DNA from: CAVQAH01 sp963784195
Lineage (GTDB): Bacteria > Acidobacteriota > Vicinamibacteria > Vicinamibacterales > 2-12-FULL-66-21
Length of the DNA: 64,000 bases
Assembly: GCA_963784195.1 (NCBI GenBank)
Contig: CAWARA010000019.1
Span: forward strand, 1 to 64,000
Reading direction: 5' to 3'
Below the pieces are notes generated by a model. The model was not told the DNA's origin. It ran no database searches and saw only the letters and a program-made list of their open reading frames with translations. The translations under genes and the position numbers were made by a program. Below, piece after piece: positions 34,152-43,212 of the stretch; within the stretch, counting starts at the first letter, position 1; the number at the start of each line of letters is the position of its first letter.

Positions 34152-35331
34152 ATGCAAAATGCAGTCATTCTCAGCGCATGCCGCACCCCCATCGGATCCT
34201 TCGGTGGAACGCTGAAAGATCTATCCGCGAGCGACCTGGGCGCAATCGTGATCCGCGAGGCGATTGCGCGGGCGGGCATTCGGGCCAAAGACCTCGGTGA
34301 CGTCATCATGGGCTGCGTCCTGCAAGCGGGGGAAGGCATGAACGTGGCGCGCCAGGCAGCGATCAAAGCGGGCGTTCCGGTGGAGGTACCGGCCGAGACG
34401 ATCAACCGCGTGTGCGGTTCCGGGTTGCAAGCGGTCGTGCATGCGGTCGAAGCGGTCAAAGCCGGCTACGTCGACCTCATCGTCGCCGGAGGCACCGAGT
34501 CCATGAGCAACGCGCCGTACCTGATGAAGGGAGCGCGCTGGGGCTACCGCATGGGCAATGCCGAACTCGTGGACTCGATGCTTCAGGAAGGTCTGACCTG
34601 TGCCATCAACGGCTGCCACATGGGCAACACCGCGGAGGAGATCGTGAAACGCTACAACGTTTCGCGAGCCGATCAGGATGCCTTTGCTGCAGAGAGTCAA
34701 TGTCGGGCCGAACAGGCGCTCGCTTCCGGCGTGTTCGAGCGCGAGATCGTCCCGGTCGAGATCCCGCAGAAGAAAGGCGATCCGATCAGGATGACGCGGG
34801 ACGAGTACCCGCGCGCCGGAACGACGCCGGAGAAACTCGCCGCGCTGAAACCAGCCTTCGCGAAAGACGGATCGGTCACCGCCGGGAACTCGTCCGGCAT
34901 CAACGACGGCGCAGCGGCCCTCGTCGTTTCGACCGAATCACGAGCGAAGTCGCTCGGCCGGCCACCGATGGCGCGCATCCTGTCGTATGCGACGACCGGC
35001 GTCGATCCGATGATCATGGGCATGGGCCCGGTCGAAGCGATGCGCAAGGCGGCCGACCGCGCCGGAATTGCGCTCGAGCGATCTCGACGCCATCGAGTTG
35101 AACGAGGCCTTCGCATCCCAATCACTCGCCGTCGTCCGCGAGCTGGGCCTGGATCCGATGAAGATCAACATCCACGGCGGGGCAGTGGCGCTCGGTCATC
35201 CCATCGGCGCCAGCGGTGCGCGCATCCTGACGACGCTGATCCATGTGTTGCAGGCGAAAGGCGGCGGCCGCGGGGCTGCGTCGCTGTGCATCGGAGGCGG
35301 GATGGGGACCGCGATGGTCGTGCAGGTGTGA
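34152..35331 (+). CDS. Acetyl-CoA C-acetyltransferase (thiolase), frameshifted near the 3' end
   Basis: Thiolase that interconverts acetoacetyl-CoA and two acetyl-CoA. Present are ILSACRTPIGSFGG, the acyl-Cys in NRVCGSGLQAV, GGTESMSNAPYLM, NSSGINDGAAALVV, the His in LGHPIGASGARI and the catalytic Cys in CIGGGMG. The frame breaks near 35078-35082 where one extra base (GAGCGAT for GAGGAT) precedes DLDAIELNEAFA, giving about 392 residues when repaired. Next to acetoacetyl-CoA synthetase it suggests acetoacetate use or poly-hydroxyalkanoate-linked metabolism. Confidence 0.9.
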
Positions 35332-35344
35332 ATCCGGAGGCGTG

Positions 35345-35744
35345 GTGCGAATCCGCGAGTCGGTCTGGACGTCGCTCGTGGCGCACGCGCGCGACGAGGC
35401 ACCAAACGAATGTTGCGGTCTCCTCGTCGGCTCGGCCGAGGCGATCGAGGAGAGCGTCAGGACGCGCAACCTCGAATCGAGCCCGACACGGTTTCGCGTC
35501 GATCCCCAGGAACACATCGAGCTGAATCGCCGGTTGCGCCCCACCAGCCAACGCGTGATCGGCGCCTACCACTCACACCCGCGGTCGCCCGCCAGCCCTT
35601 CATCAAGCGACAATGCCGAAGCAACTTACCCTGAGTTCATTTATCTAATCGTGTCGCTGTGCGGGTTCCGACGCTCCCGTCATCCGCGGGTATCGTCTGG
35701 TTCAACGGAACCTGGAACCGGTTGAACTCGTCCGAGTGCCTTGA
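35345..35744 (+). CDS. M67-type JAMM metallopeptidase, frameshifted
   Basis: A small Mov34/MPN/PAD-1 protein. The zinc motif is intact: catalytic Glu in NECCGLLVG and HSHPRSPASPSSSD, which fits H-x-H-x7-S-x2-D. Bacterial M67 proteases cleave C-terminal extensions from ubiquitin-like sulphur carriers; no carrier gene is nearby. After YLIVSLCG the frame shifts at 35662-35666 by an extra T; the other frame reads SDAPVIRGYRLVQRNLEPVELV to TGA 35742-35744, a normal ending of about 132 residues. GTG 35345 is favoured since GGAGG (35336-35340) precedes it. Confidence 0.78.
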
Positions 35745-35808
35745 GTACGTGTGGGGTGAGATCTCGATTTCCGGAAACCTGCCGAAACGTCCTCGCATCC
35801 CGCTGAAA

Positions 35809-37512
35809 ATGCCCGACTTACGGTCGAATTTCAACGGCACGTCAAGAAATCGGCACCGGCTCGCGGGCGGGGCAGTCCTGCTCGTCGTTCTCTGGCTGAT
35901 GCTCGCGCTCACGGCTGCGGCCCAGACGCCCGACACCGAGCAAGGTCCCGTTTTCAGCGAACTGGTTCTGAAGAACGCGACGGTGTTCTCGCGTGACGAC
36001 GTGATCTGGCTGCTTCGCCTGAAGCCAGGTGAGCGGCTGCCAGGACCGCCGGAACACGTGGCGGAGCTCCTGCAGGGACTCTACGAGCGAGACGGCTACG
36101 CGGCGGCAACCGTGACGTCGACCTTCGACCCGGCAACTCAGCGCCTCACGCTCGTCGTGGACGAGGGTCGCGTCGACGACGTGCAGTTCGCGGGGCTGCC
36201 GTCGCGGCTCGTCGATCGGTTCCGTGACGATCTGGGCGTTTCGTCTGGCGATATCTACAACGAGACGGTGGTGCGGGAGCGCCTCGACCACCTCTTGTCG
36301 GAGTCGGACGGCGCGCTCAGAACATCCGATCGCGGGCCCGAACTGGTTACCCGGGATTCACGCCGCGTGCTCGTCATCCCAATCGAGCAACGGAAGGGTA
36401 CGTTCAAGTTCGGGGTCAACTCCCTGGAGCGCGAGGACCTCTTCAACCCGGTCGACGGTTTTGCGCCTGCCATCTCCATCGGGATCACGCGATTCGACCC
36501 CGCAGCCTTCAATCACACGTTCGTCGGCGGTCACCTGTCCTACAAGTTTTCGCGGGAGGAGGTCGGATATTCGTTCGGGATCGAGCAGCCGATCTTTGGA
36601 TCCCCGAAAGTGTTCATCGGCGGCGAAGCGCATGACATCACGACCTCGGACGATCTGTGGCGGCTGAGCAGTGCCGAACAGAGCCTGGTGGCGGTGTCAT
36701 TTGCCAACACGTTCCGGGACTATTACCGGAGAAAAGGCGGAGAGATCGCCGGTGGCGCCAGGTTCGGACGCAGCAACGAGCTCGTGGCATCCGTCCGCTG
36801 GGATCGTCATGAATCGCTCCCGAACGAGACAGACTTCTCGTTCTTCCGCGACGACCACGATTTCCGGCCGAACCCGCCGATTGACGGGGGAGATCTGCAC
36901 GCGCTGGTCCTCTCCTACACGTTCGACTCGCGCGGGGTGGGCATCGTTTCAGGCGGGCGGGCCTTCACACGTCACCGGCTCGACGATCTCTACGGCAGCA
37001 ACCGGCGCGACGAGCCGGGCGTGCGGGTCAACTGGACCAGCGAGATCGCCGGGGAAGGGTTCGGAGGCGATTACGACTTCAACCGTCACATTCTCAACAC
37101 CGGCGTGTACCTGGTTCTCGGCAGGCGTCAGTTTCTGGGCGGCCGCGCGCTCCTCGGGTTCTCGGGCGGTACCTTGCCGATCGAACGGCGGTTCGCGCTC
37201 GGCGGCATCGGCAGCGTGCATGGTTATGCGTTCAAGGAATCGATCGGCGAGCAGATGGCGCTCTTCAACGCCGAGTACCGGCTCGAAATCACGCGCGGAT
37301 GGCGAGGTGAGTCGAAGCACGGCATCCTGGCGCTGATCGCGTTCTACGACGCCGGACGCGTCCGCGATCCGATCGACGGGTCGCGATCGGACTGGCTGCA
37401 GGGCACGGGGGTCGGTGTGCAGAGCGGTCCTGTTCGCGTCGAGTTCGGGTTCCGTGTGGACGACATCCCCGACTCGCGTCAGATCCTGGTGCGGTTCAGT
37501 CCGACGTTCTGA
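35809..37512 (+). CDS. Omp85/BamA-superfamily outer-membrane protein with POTRA domain(s)
   Basis: A 567-residue protein. After a signal peptide (AGGAVLLVVLWLMLALTAAAQ) come one or two POTRA-like domains (about 40-190: VFSELVLKNATVFSRDDVIWLL, LYERDGYAAATVTSTFD, VDEGRVDDVQFAG). A beta-barrel follows, made of amphipathic strands and RRFALGGIGSVHGYAFKE, the loop-6 region that resembles the Omp85 VRGF motif (here VHGY). It ends RFSPTF with terminal Phe, the BAM targeting signal. Such proteins insert or secrete outer-membrane clients (TamA or TpsB-like). Start ATG 35809 directly precedes the signal sequence. The next gene begins 3 nt later. Confidence 0.85.
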   Translation: MPDLRSNFNGTSRNRHRLAGGAVLLVVLWLMLALTAAAQTPDTEQGPVFSELVLKNATVFSRDDVIWLLRLKPGERLPGPPEHVAELLQGLYERDGYAAATVTSTFDPATQRLTLVVDEGRVDDVQFAGLPSRLVDRFRDDLGVSSGDIYNETVVRERLDHLLSESDGALRTSDRGPELVTRDSRRVLVIPIEQRKGTFKFGVNSLEREDLFNPVDGFAPAISIGITRFDPAAFNHTFVGGHLSYKFSREEVGYSFGIEQPIFGSPKVFIGGEAHDITTSDDLWRLSSAEQSLVAVSFANTFRDYYRRKGGEIAGGARFGRSNELVASVRWDRHESLPNETDFSFFRDDHDFRPNPPIDGGDLHALVLSYTFDSRGVGIVSGGRAFTRHRLDDLYGSNRRDEPGVRVNWTSEIAGEGFGGDYDFNRHILNTGVYLVLGRRQFLGGRALLGFSGGTLPIERRFALGGIGSVHGYAFKESIGEQMALFNAEYRLEITRGWRGESKHGILALIAFYDAGRVRDPIDGSRSDWLQGTGVGVQSGPVRVEFGFRVDDIPDSRQILVRFSPTF

Positions 37513-37514
37513 AC

Positions 37515-38150
37515 ATGAGACGGTCCATCGCACTTGCGTGCCTGGTGATAGCCATCCTGCTGGCCACGACGGCACCGGGCTTCGCGCTCGAGACGCGCAT
37601 CCTCGAGATCCGCATCGCCGGCAAGACGCTGCTGGCCTCGATCGACCTCGGCGAGGCGCTGCCCGACAAGCTCCTGAAAGTCCTGGAACAGGGTGGAGCG
37701 CTGCACGTGCGCATCCAGGCTGAGCTCTGGGAAGATCGTCCCGTATGGGACAAACTCGTCAGGCCGGCGCTGGTGACCGTCTTCAGAATCGTGCGGGACC
37801 CGACCACGACACACATCGCGATCTCCGACGCTGTGGGCCCGGTGCTCTCTGCCGCGCAGTTGCCCAATCCGTTGTCGCTTCGCGTGAATGTCGCTCCGTC
37901 AGATGCCCTGAGCGACGACGGGAGCTATTACATCCGGATGAATGCCACCGTCGGCACGCTGGGTGAACGCGAGGCCGAGGACACTGGCGCAGCGGTATTC
38001 GGGAGAGACGAGGGAACGGTCAGTCTCGGAAAGGTCGGAAAGCTGATCTTCAACACGGTTCTACAGGCCAACGACTACCTGCAAAGCGTGTCGGACGATA
38101 CCCGAAGCAGCCCGTTCAGGAAGCGGGAAGTGACGCCAACGGGCAAATAG
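37515..38150 (+). CDS. Secreted protein, DUF4390-like
   Basis: A 211-residue protein with a signal peptide (residues 1-24, LACLVIAILLATTAPGFA). The body reads as a beta-rich domain (ILEIRIAGKTLLASIDLGEALPDKLLKVLEQGGALHVRIQAELWEDRPVWD), the general pattern of DUF4390 envelope proteins. No catalytic residues are recognised. It follows the Omp85 gene with a 2-nt gap, so it may be a periplasmic partner of that barrel. Confidence 0.65.
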   Translation: MRRSIALACLVIAILLATTAPGFALETRILEIRIAGKTLLASIDLGEALPDKLLKVLEQGGALHVRIQAELWEDRPVWDKLVRPALVTVFRIVRDPTTTHIAISDAVGPVLSAAQLPNPLSLRVNVAPSDALSDDGSYYIRMNATVGTLGEREAEDTGAAVFGRDEGTVSLGKVGKLIFNTVLQANDYLQSVSDDTRSSPFRKREVTPTGK

Positions 38151-38228
38151 TAGGCCCGACCTTCCGCCTTCGCATGAAGCTACGGCGGACTCGCCGAAGC
38201 CTTGGCGGAGGCAGTCAGGTCGGGCGTG
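38151..38228. repeat. REP-like palindrome with an inserted second palindrome
   Basis: The halves of the GTAGGCCCGACCT/AGGTCGGGC palindrome known intact at 55212 and 60465 are here separated by about 50 bp containing a second palindrome (CCGCCTTCGC ... AGCTACGGCGGAC and TCGCCGAAGCCTTGGCGGAGG). The right side encodes the last residues of the neighbouring minus-strand gene. Confidence 0.75.
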
Positions 38229-38707
38229 TGGGAATCACGAAAACCGCCAGGATCGCCGAGGCCTTCGCGGACCCGAATGGTCGTGCCGCCGCCGCCGACG
38301 ACCTTGTTCTTCTGCTTCAGGTTGAACTTGACGCGGTACTCGCCAGACGTCTTGAAGACCTGCTCGCGCACGAACCGCCGCTTGATCTCGCTCTTACCGG
38401 CCTCGTACGGATCGCACTCGAGCTTCTGCTCGGACTTGCCGCCGTCGCCCATACCGTTGACCGAGGTGATATCCCACTCGACGGTGGCGCAGTAAAACTC
38501 TTCGTAGTCGTTCTGGCCGCCTTTGACCTCGGCGGTGAGGACGACCCGCATCGGGGCGAAGCCGACGGCTGGCGACGCTCTCACTGACACGCTGGGCTTG
38601 GCGTCCGGAACCTCGTCGGTCGAGACGACCGGCGTCATTCCCATCGCCAGGATTCCCGCGCCCACGGCTGGCAGCGATCGGCGCAGCAGGCTGGATGGAA
38701 CTCTCAT
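38180..38707 (-). CDS. Secreted protein of unknown function, Ig/PKD-like fold possible
   Basis: A 175-residue protein beginning with a signal peptide (LLRRSLPAVGAGILAMGMTPV). The core, with VSVRASPAVGFAPMRVVLTAEVKGG, YCATVEWDI and FKTSGEYRVKFNLKQ, looks like a single PKD/Ig-type beta-sandwich. The final residues TPDLTASAKASASPP are encoded by a REP-like palindrome, so the natural end may have been extended by repeat insertion. Start ATG 38707; it is convergent with the Omp85 operon and divergent from the aminopeptidase gene. Confidence 0.65.
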   Translation of the reverse strand: MRVPSSLLRRSLPAVGAGILAMGMTPVVSTDEVPDAKPSVSVRASPAVGFAPMRVVLTAEVKGGQNDYEEFYCATVEWDITSVNGMGDGGKSEQKLECDPYEAGKSEIKRRFVREQVFKTSGEYRVKFNLKQKNKVVGGGGTTIRVREGLGDPGGFRDSHTPDLTASAKASASPP

Positions 38708-38808
38708 GGCACACTCCCGGGAAGTCGCAGCAGGCAGTATTCTAGCAGGTCTGGTGCCAGCGCCCGTCCAGAAGTGACCAGCCACGAATCCAATCTATAA
38801 TCGCGCGA

Positions 38809-40329
38809 ATGGCCTCACGTTCCGCGGGACCCGCTGTTACCTTTTCGGCCGCACAGCCTGCCGATCTCGACACGGACTTTCTCTTTATTCCGGTTTTCGA
38901 CAAGGAACGTATCTCGGATGCCATTCCTGGCCTGGATGCCGCAACGGGTGGCACGGTCGGGCGGGCGCTGACGTCCGGAGAACTGCAGGGACGACCGTTC
39001 GAGCTCCTCCTTACACCTTTGTCAGCGCCATGGCGCGCCGCGCGCGTCGGGTTGATCGGCGCAGGCAAGACCGCTGACTTCACTACCGATCGACTTCGCC
39101 GGCTGGCCACGGCGGCGGGGCTGGCGGCACGTCAGCGCCGCGTGGCGCGCGTGGCGTTTCTCCATCGCGGCCCGACAGACCCGGTCGAATCCGCACAGGC
39201 CATTGCCGAAGGCCTGATGCTCGCAGCATTCAGCAGCGATCGCTACAAGACGTCGGATCGCAACGGGCACGACCCGGATCAAATCACCGTGGTCGCCGCC
39301 GGAGCAGCGAAGGAGCCGCAGCTTGCCGCCGCTGTCGAGCGCGGCCGCATCCTCGGCGAGTCATGCAACCTCGCGCGCGATCTCTGCAACGAGCCCTCGA
39401 ACGTGCTCACACCCAGAGTGATGGCGGAGCGCGCCACCGAGATCGCGCGGGGAGCCGGCCTCGGCGTCGAGGTCCTGGACGAGAAGGAAATCGAACGGCT
39501 GCGGATGGGATTGCTGCTCGGCGTCGCGAAGGGCAGTGCCGAGCCGCCGCGGATGATCGTTCTGCGTCACACTCCGCCGGGCGCGCCGAAAGCTCCGATG
39601 CTCGGCCTCGTCGGCAAGGGAATCACTTTTGATACCGGAGGAATCTCCATCAAGCCTGCGGACGGCATGGAGCGGATGAAGGACGACATGTCCGGCGGCG
39701 CGGCGGTGATTTGCGCCATGCGCGCGATCGCACTCCTGAAAGCGCCGATCAACGTCGTCGGCATCGTGCCGACGACCGAGAACATGCCCGGCGGCCGCGC
39801 CATCAAGCCGGGAGACATTCTCACGGGCGCCAGCGGGAAGACGGTGGAGGTGATCAACACCGACGCCGAAGGACGGCTGATTCTGGGCGACGGCTTGTGG
39901 TACGCGCAGCAACTCGGTGCCACGCACCTCGTCGACGTGGCGACCCTGACCGGCGCGTGCATGGTAGCCCTCGGACGTGCGGCATCCGGCCTGTTCGGTC
40001 AGCCGGACACCTGGGTCGACGTGCTGCAGCGCCTCGGAACACGCACCGGCGATCGCGCGTGGCCGCTGCCTCTCTACGAGGAGTATTCCGACCAGTTGAA
40101 GAGTGAAATTGCTGACCTCCTCAACACGGGTGGCCGTCCGGCGGGCGCGTGCACGGCCGCCATGTTCCTGAAGGAGTTCTCCGGCGGTCTCCCCTGGGCT
40201 CACCTCGACATCGCCGGCACCGCCTGGGCGGAGGAAGCCAAACCCTGGCAGCCTAAAGGCGCCACCGGCGTCGCGGTCCGCTTGCTGGCTGAGTTGGCCT
40301 TTACGAGTCAGGAATGGACGCAAGCCTGA
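38809..40329 (+). CDS. pepA: Cytosol (leucyl) aminopeptidase, M17 family
   Basis: A 506-residue two-metal aminopeptidase. The catalytic C-terminal domain has CNEPSNVLTPRVMA, GKGITFDTGGISIKP (metal-binding Lys and Asp), MKDDMSGGAAV, the signature NTDAEGRLILGDGL and catalytic residues around VDVATLTGACMVALG. The N-terminal half is the usual alpha/beta M17 domain. It releases N-terminal amino acids in the cytoplasm. ATG 38809 lies 101 nt from the divergent gene. Confidence 0.94.
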   Translation: MASRSAGPAVTFSAAQPADLDTDFLFIPVFDKERISDAIPGLDAATGGTVGRALTSGELQGRPFELLLTPLSAPWRAARVGLIGAGKTADFTTDRLRRLATAAGLAARQRRVARVAFLHRGPTDPVESAQAIAEGLMLAAFSSDRYKTSDRNGHDPDQITVVAAGAAKEPQLAAAVERGRILGESCNLARDLCNEPSNVLTPRVMAERATEIARGAGLGVEVLDEKEIERLRMGLLLGVAKGSAEPPRMIVLRHTPPGAPKAPMLGLVGKGITFDTGGISIKPADGMERMKDDMSGGAAVICAMRAIALLKAPINVVGIVPTTENMPGGRAIKPGDILTGASGKTVEVINTDAEGRLILGDGLWYAQQLGATHLVDVATLTGACMVALGRAASGLFGQPDTWVDVLQRLGTRTGDRAWPLPLYEEYSDQLKSEIADLLNTGGRPAGACTAAMFLKEFSGGLPWAHLDIAGTAWAEEAKPWQPKGATGVAVRLLAELAFTSQEWTQA

Positions 40330-40388
40330 AGAGGCGCGCGAGCGGGAACTTTTGCGCGTCAGGAGAGTCGAAAGGGTAGAGGACCTGC

Positions 40389-40646
40389 GTGCAGCAACCC
40401 GACCCAATCATCGTTCGCGTCGTCGAACTGCCCGCCGAGAGCACGACCGTGGCTGACGTGCTGATCGGCGCGCTGGGGCTTACCGGCGCGCTGGTGGTGG
40501 CGGCAGCCCTCCTCGGCCTGGTGCTGGGCGGAATCCTGATCGGCATCAAGCTGCTGCGCGCCCGCTACAACCTCGAGCCGATCCCCGACTCCGAAGCCCT
40601 CAGGGTCACGCCGACGAATACGCCTCACGGGTCTACGTCGTCCTAA
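40389..40646 (+). CDS. Small membrane protein of unknown function
   Basis: An 85-residue protein with one long or two short hydrophobic segments (TVADVLIGALGLTGALVVAAALLGLVLGGILIGIKLL, residues about 21-56) and a polar tail. A GTG start follows an AGAGGA ribosome site. It is 59 nt after pepA and could share its transcript. No family is recognised. Confidence 0.55.
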   Translation: MQQPDPIIVRVVELPAESTTVADVLIGALGLTGALVVAAALLGLVLGGILIGIKLLRARYNLEPIPDSEALRVTPTNTPHGSTSS

Positions 40647-40782
40647 GAAGCTAGCTCCCAAGTACCAACGTATCTGATTAGGGCTCCTTGCGCAGGCGCG
40701 CCTGCCCGGCGCCGGCCATGCAACAAGGAACGGTACCTGCGCAGCCACAGCGGGTCGTTGCTGCCGCGTGGCGTGCACGGTC

Positions 40783-41045
40783 CTGGCTCCGTCCGCCAAC
40801 CGCCGACTCCGCACGCCGGGAACGCTCGCTGCGCTCATACCCTGCCGCGCCCGCGGCGACTAAGGGGTAGTCCCGGCGACATGTGTCAACCGCGCTCGAT
40901 GCGGCGGGGGTGATCAGGACGTCACGGATCGCGCGTAATGAAGTCGCCGCAGAGGAATCGGCTCCGGTCGCGTTCCGGCGCCCGAGCGATCGCAGGGGGC
41001 GCAGCGTGTCGGCGTGCTCCGACGGCGGTCGGCGGACGGAGCCAG
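40783..41045. repeat. Degenerate long inverted repeat in a 700-bp non-coding gap
   Basis: A 23-nt sequence at 40783-40805 beginning CTGGCTCCGTCCGCC is matched in inverse at 41023-41045 with one mismatch. Weaker complementarity continues inwards (CGCACGCCGGGAACGC against GCGTGTCGGCGTGC) and outwards towards 40740 and 41085. The 703-nt gap 40647-41349 shows no convincing gene; this palindrome and the heptamer element after it are its only structure. Confidence 0.65.
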
Positions 41046-41274
41046 GCCCGTCGCGACGCGTGCGCGGCACTGTCCCTGTCTGAGATCCGTATCCCCAGAC
41101 GATGATCTGGCGCTCGGCTGCCGGCTCGCGGAAGCCGGCCTCGGCCGGCCAAGGCCGGCACGGCGTCGGCAGCTGCACAGTCGCTCGCCTCGGAGTGGAT
41201 CAGATGACACACCGTATGTCCGCGAGTACCCACGCGCGATGTGGCGCAGGGCGGGAAGCCCGATAATCACATGC

Positions 41275-41345
41275 CTCCCAACTCCCAAGTGCTCAAGTCG
41301 ATCGGCTCTGAGAATTTGGGAGTTGGGAGTTGGAAATTGGGAGTT
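41275..41345. repeat. TTGGGAG heptamer hairpin
   Basis: Left arm CTCCCAACTCCCAA (41275-41288) pairs perfectly with TTGGGAGTTGGGAG (41316-41329); a further GTTGGAAATTGGGAGTTG follows. The repeating unit is the heptamer TTGGGAG. It lies just beyond the 3' end of the amidase gene, between convergent genes. Confidence 0.8.
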
Positions 41346-41349
41346 GCTT

Positions 41350-43200
41350 CTAAGAGTCTTCCCGAGCCGCGATTGCAGTCTTCCGCTTCAGCGATCGCTG
41401 ATACCGCAGAATCGCTTCCAGCAATCCTTCGGCAATGCTCTGCCGGTAGGCCGGGGTCTTGAGCAGCTGTCCTTCCTGCTTGTGCGTGATGAATGAGATT
41501 TCGGCGAGCACGCTCGGCATGCCGGCGCCGATGAGCACCACGAACGGCGCCTGTTTCACACCCAGATCACGGACCTGACTGTTGCGGATCGAGAGCCTGC
41601 TGATCATCGACTTCTGTACAGTCGTGGCGAAGTCGCGCGACTCGTCAATCTTGTTGTTCAGCGCAATCGCACGAACGATGTCGGGAAGGCTGTGCATCGA
41701 CTTGCCGGACGCGGAGTTTTCGCGAGCGGCCACGGCTTCGGCTTCGGGGTTCGACGCGAAGTTCAGGAAGTAGGTCTCGACGCCGCGCGCGTTGAGGTTG
41801 CGGCTGGCGTTGGCGTGAATCGAGAGAAAGAGGTCCGCTGCTTCCCGGTTGGCGATCGCCGTCCGCTCTTCCAGCGGAATGTAGATGTTCTTCTCACGGG
41901 TCATCACGACTTCGACACCCGGCTGCTTCTCGAGCAGCTTCTTGAGGCGGAGCGCCACGTCGAGCGTCAGTTCGGCCTCGTTGAGCCCACTGCCTCTGGC
42001 TCCTGGATCGTGACCGCCATGGCCCGGATCGAGCACGATTCGCGACACGCCGAGGCCAAGCTGCCGCGCCAGCGAGAACTGGCCGTTCGAATTCACGGAT
42101 GGAACGCCTGGCGCAGGCAGATCCGGATCCGTGACAGTCCGTGACGGAATCACGGCGTCGGACGGCGCGGACGGTGCCGCCGCAGCGACCGCCCTGGGCT
42201 CGGGAGTCGACGGCCCGGTCGTCGACACAGCCACGGGCGAAGACGACGTCGGGAGAGGCGAGGCGGCCGGCGGCGCCACGGCAGAAGAACGTTTGAAGTC
42301 CACGATCACGCGGAAGGGTTCGTACAGCGTGAATACGCTGTATGAGTCCACCCCCTCCGTATCGAGCACCACACGAGTCGTGTTCTGGGGATGACGTCCC
42401 AGCCTGATCTCGCGAACGACGTCATCGGAGAACTTCATCGTGGCGTCGACGAGCGACGGGGCCGGGCGCGCCCCCTTGAGGTCGAAAAAGATGCGCTTCG
42501 GATTGGCGAGCTGCTCGTGGCGGAAGGTGAGCTCGCGATCCATCTCGATGCTGATTCGGATTCCGTCTTCGAGGGGGCTCCTCGTGATGTTCCGAATGGT
42601 GACCGCCCCCGGTTCTGCCGGCTCGGCCGGAGGCGGCGTCGTCGACATGAAGGTCGTCGGCACGGGTTTCGTGACCACCGGCGCCGCGAGATTGGACTCT
42701 TCGATCGTCGCCGGCGGCGCAACGCGCGCCGATTCGTCCTTTGCGGGAGCCTCAGGCTTTGCCGTGGCTTGAGGCTTTGGCGTGACTTGCGCCTTTGCCG
42801 CGACATCGACCTTTGGCCGTTCGAGCTCGGCGACCGCGCTGCGGGCGCGTCGAACGAATGGACTGGACGGATACCCGGATGTCAGCAGCGTGAGCATGCG
42901 AATGCTCGTCTGCCTGTCCGCCGCCTTTCCGAACCGCTCGTAAGCGAGCATCGACAGATTGCCGCCCTGCCAGAGCGCGTTGTCGCAATAGCCGCTCGCG
43001 GGATAGCGGAGCACCACACGTTCGTAGGCGGCGACCGCGCTCCGGATCTGCTGCAGGGTTGGCGATTCCGCCTCACGGACGGTTCGCTCTCTTACCTGCG
43101 CACGTTCGTACAGATCCCGGACCGGCTGCGCGGCAGCCGGAGCGCTTGCCCCGGCCAGCAGCAACCCCGACAGGATGAGGACTCTGGTTTTGATCGTCAT
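41350..43200 (-). CDS. N-acetylmuramoyl-L-alanine amidase with AMIN domain
   Basis: A 616-residue periplasmic cell-wall hydrolase. A signal peptide (residues 1-24) is followed by a TPR/YbgF-like helical region (about 25-130), a Pro/Ala-rich linker with KPQATAKPEAPAK, an AMIN domain (about 200-310, ISIEMDRELTFRHEQL ... VIVDFKRS) that targets peptidoglycan or the septum, a second low-complexity linker, and a C-terminal Amidase_3 domain with zinc ligands in LDPGHGGHDPGA, NEAELTLDVAL and SIHANAS and the catalytic Glu in SVLAEISFITH. It cleaves the bond between MurNAc and the stem peptide during cell separation. It lies 12 nt after ftsK, consistent with a division-linked operon. Confidence 0.9.
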   Translation of the reverse strand: MTIKTRVLILSGLLLAGASAPAAAQPVRDLYERAQVRERTVREAESPTLQQIRSAVAAYERVVLRYPASGYCDNALWQGGNLSMLAYERFGKAADRQTSIRMLTLLTSGYPSSPFVRRARSAVAELERPKVDVAAKAQVTPKPQATAKPEAPAKDESARVAPPATIEESNLAAPVVTKPVPTTFMSTTPPPAEPAEPGAVTIRNITRSPLEDGIRISIEMDRELTFRHEQLANPKRIFFDLKGARPAPSLVDATMKFSDDVVREIRLGRHPQNTTRVVLDTEGVDSYSVFTLYEPFRVIVDFKRSSAVAPPAASPLPTSSSPVAVSTTGPSTPEPRAVAAAAPSAPSDAVIPSRTVTDPDLPAPGVPSVNSNGQFSLARQLGLGVSRIVLDPGHGGHDPGARGSGLNEAELTLDVALRLKKLLEKQPGVEVVMTREKNIYIPLEERTAIANREAADLFLSIHANASRNLNARGVETYFLNFASNPEAEAVAARENSASGKSMHSLPDIVRAIALNNKIDESRDFATTVQKSMISRLSIRNSQVRDLGVKQAPFVVLIGAGMPSVLAEISFITHKQEGQLLKTPAYRQSIAEGLLEAILRYQRSLKRKTAIAAREDS

Positions 43201-43212
43201 GAGATCACTCGG

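Noticed and set aside
40647..41349. Hidden gene in the 700-bp gap
   Set aside because: All frames are short, Arg/Ala-rich and overlap an inverted repeat; none has a signal peptide, ribosome site or recognised motif.
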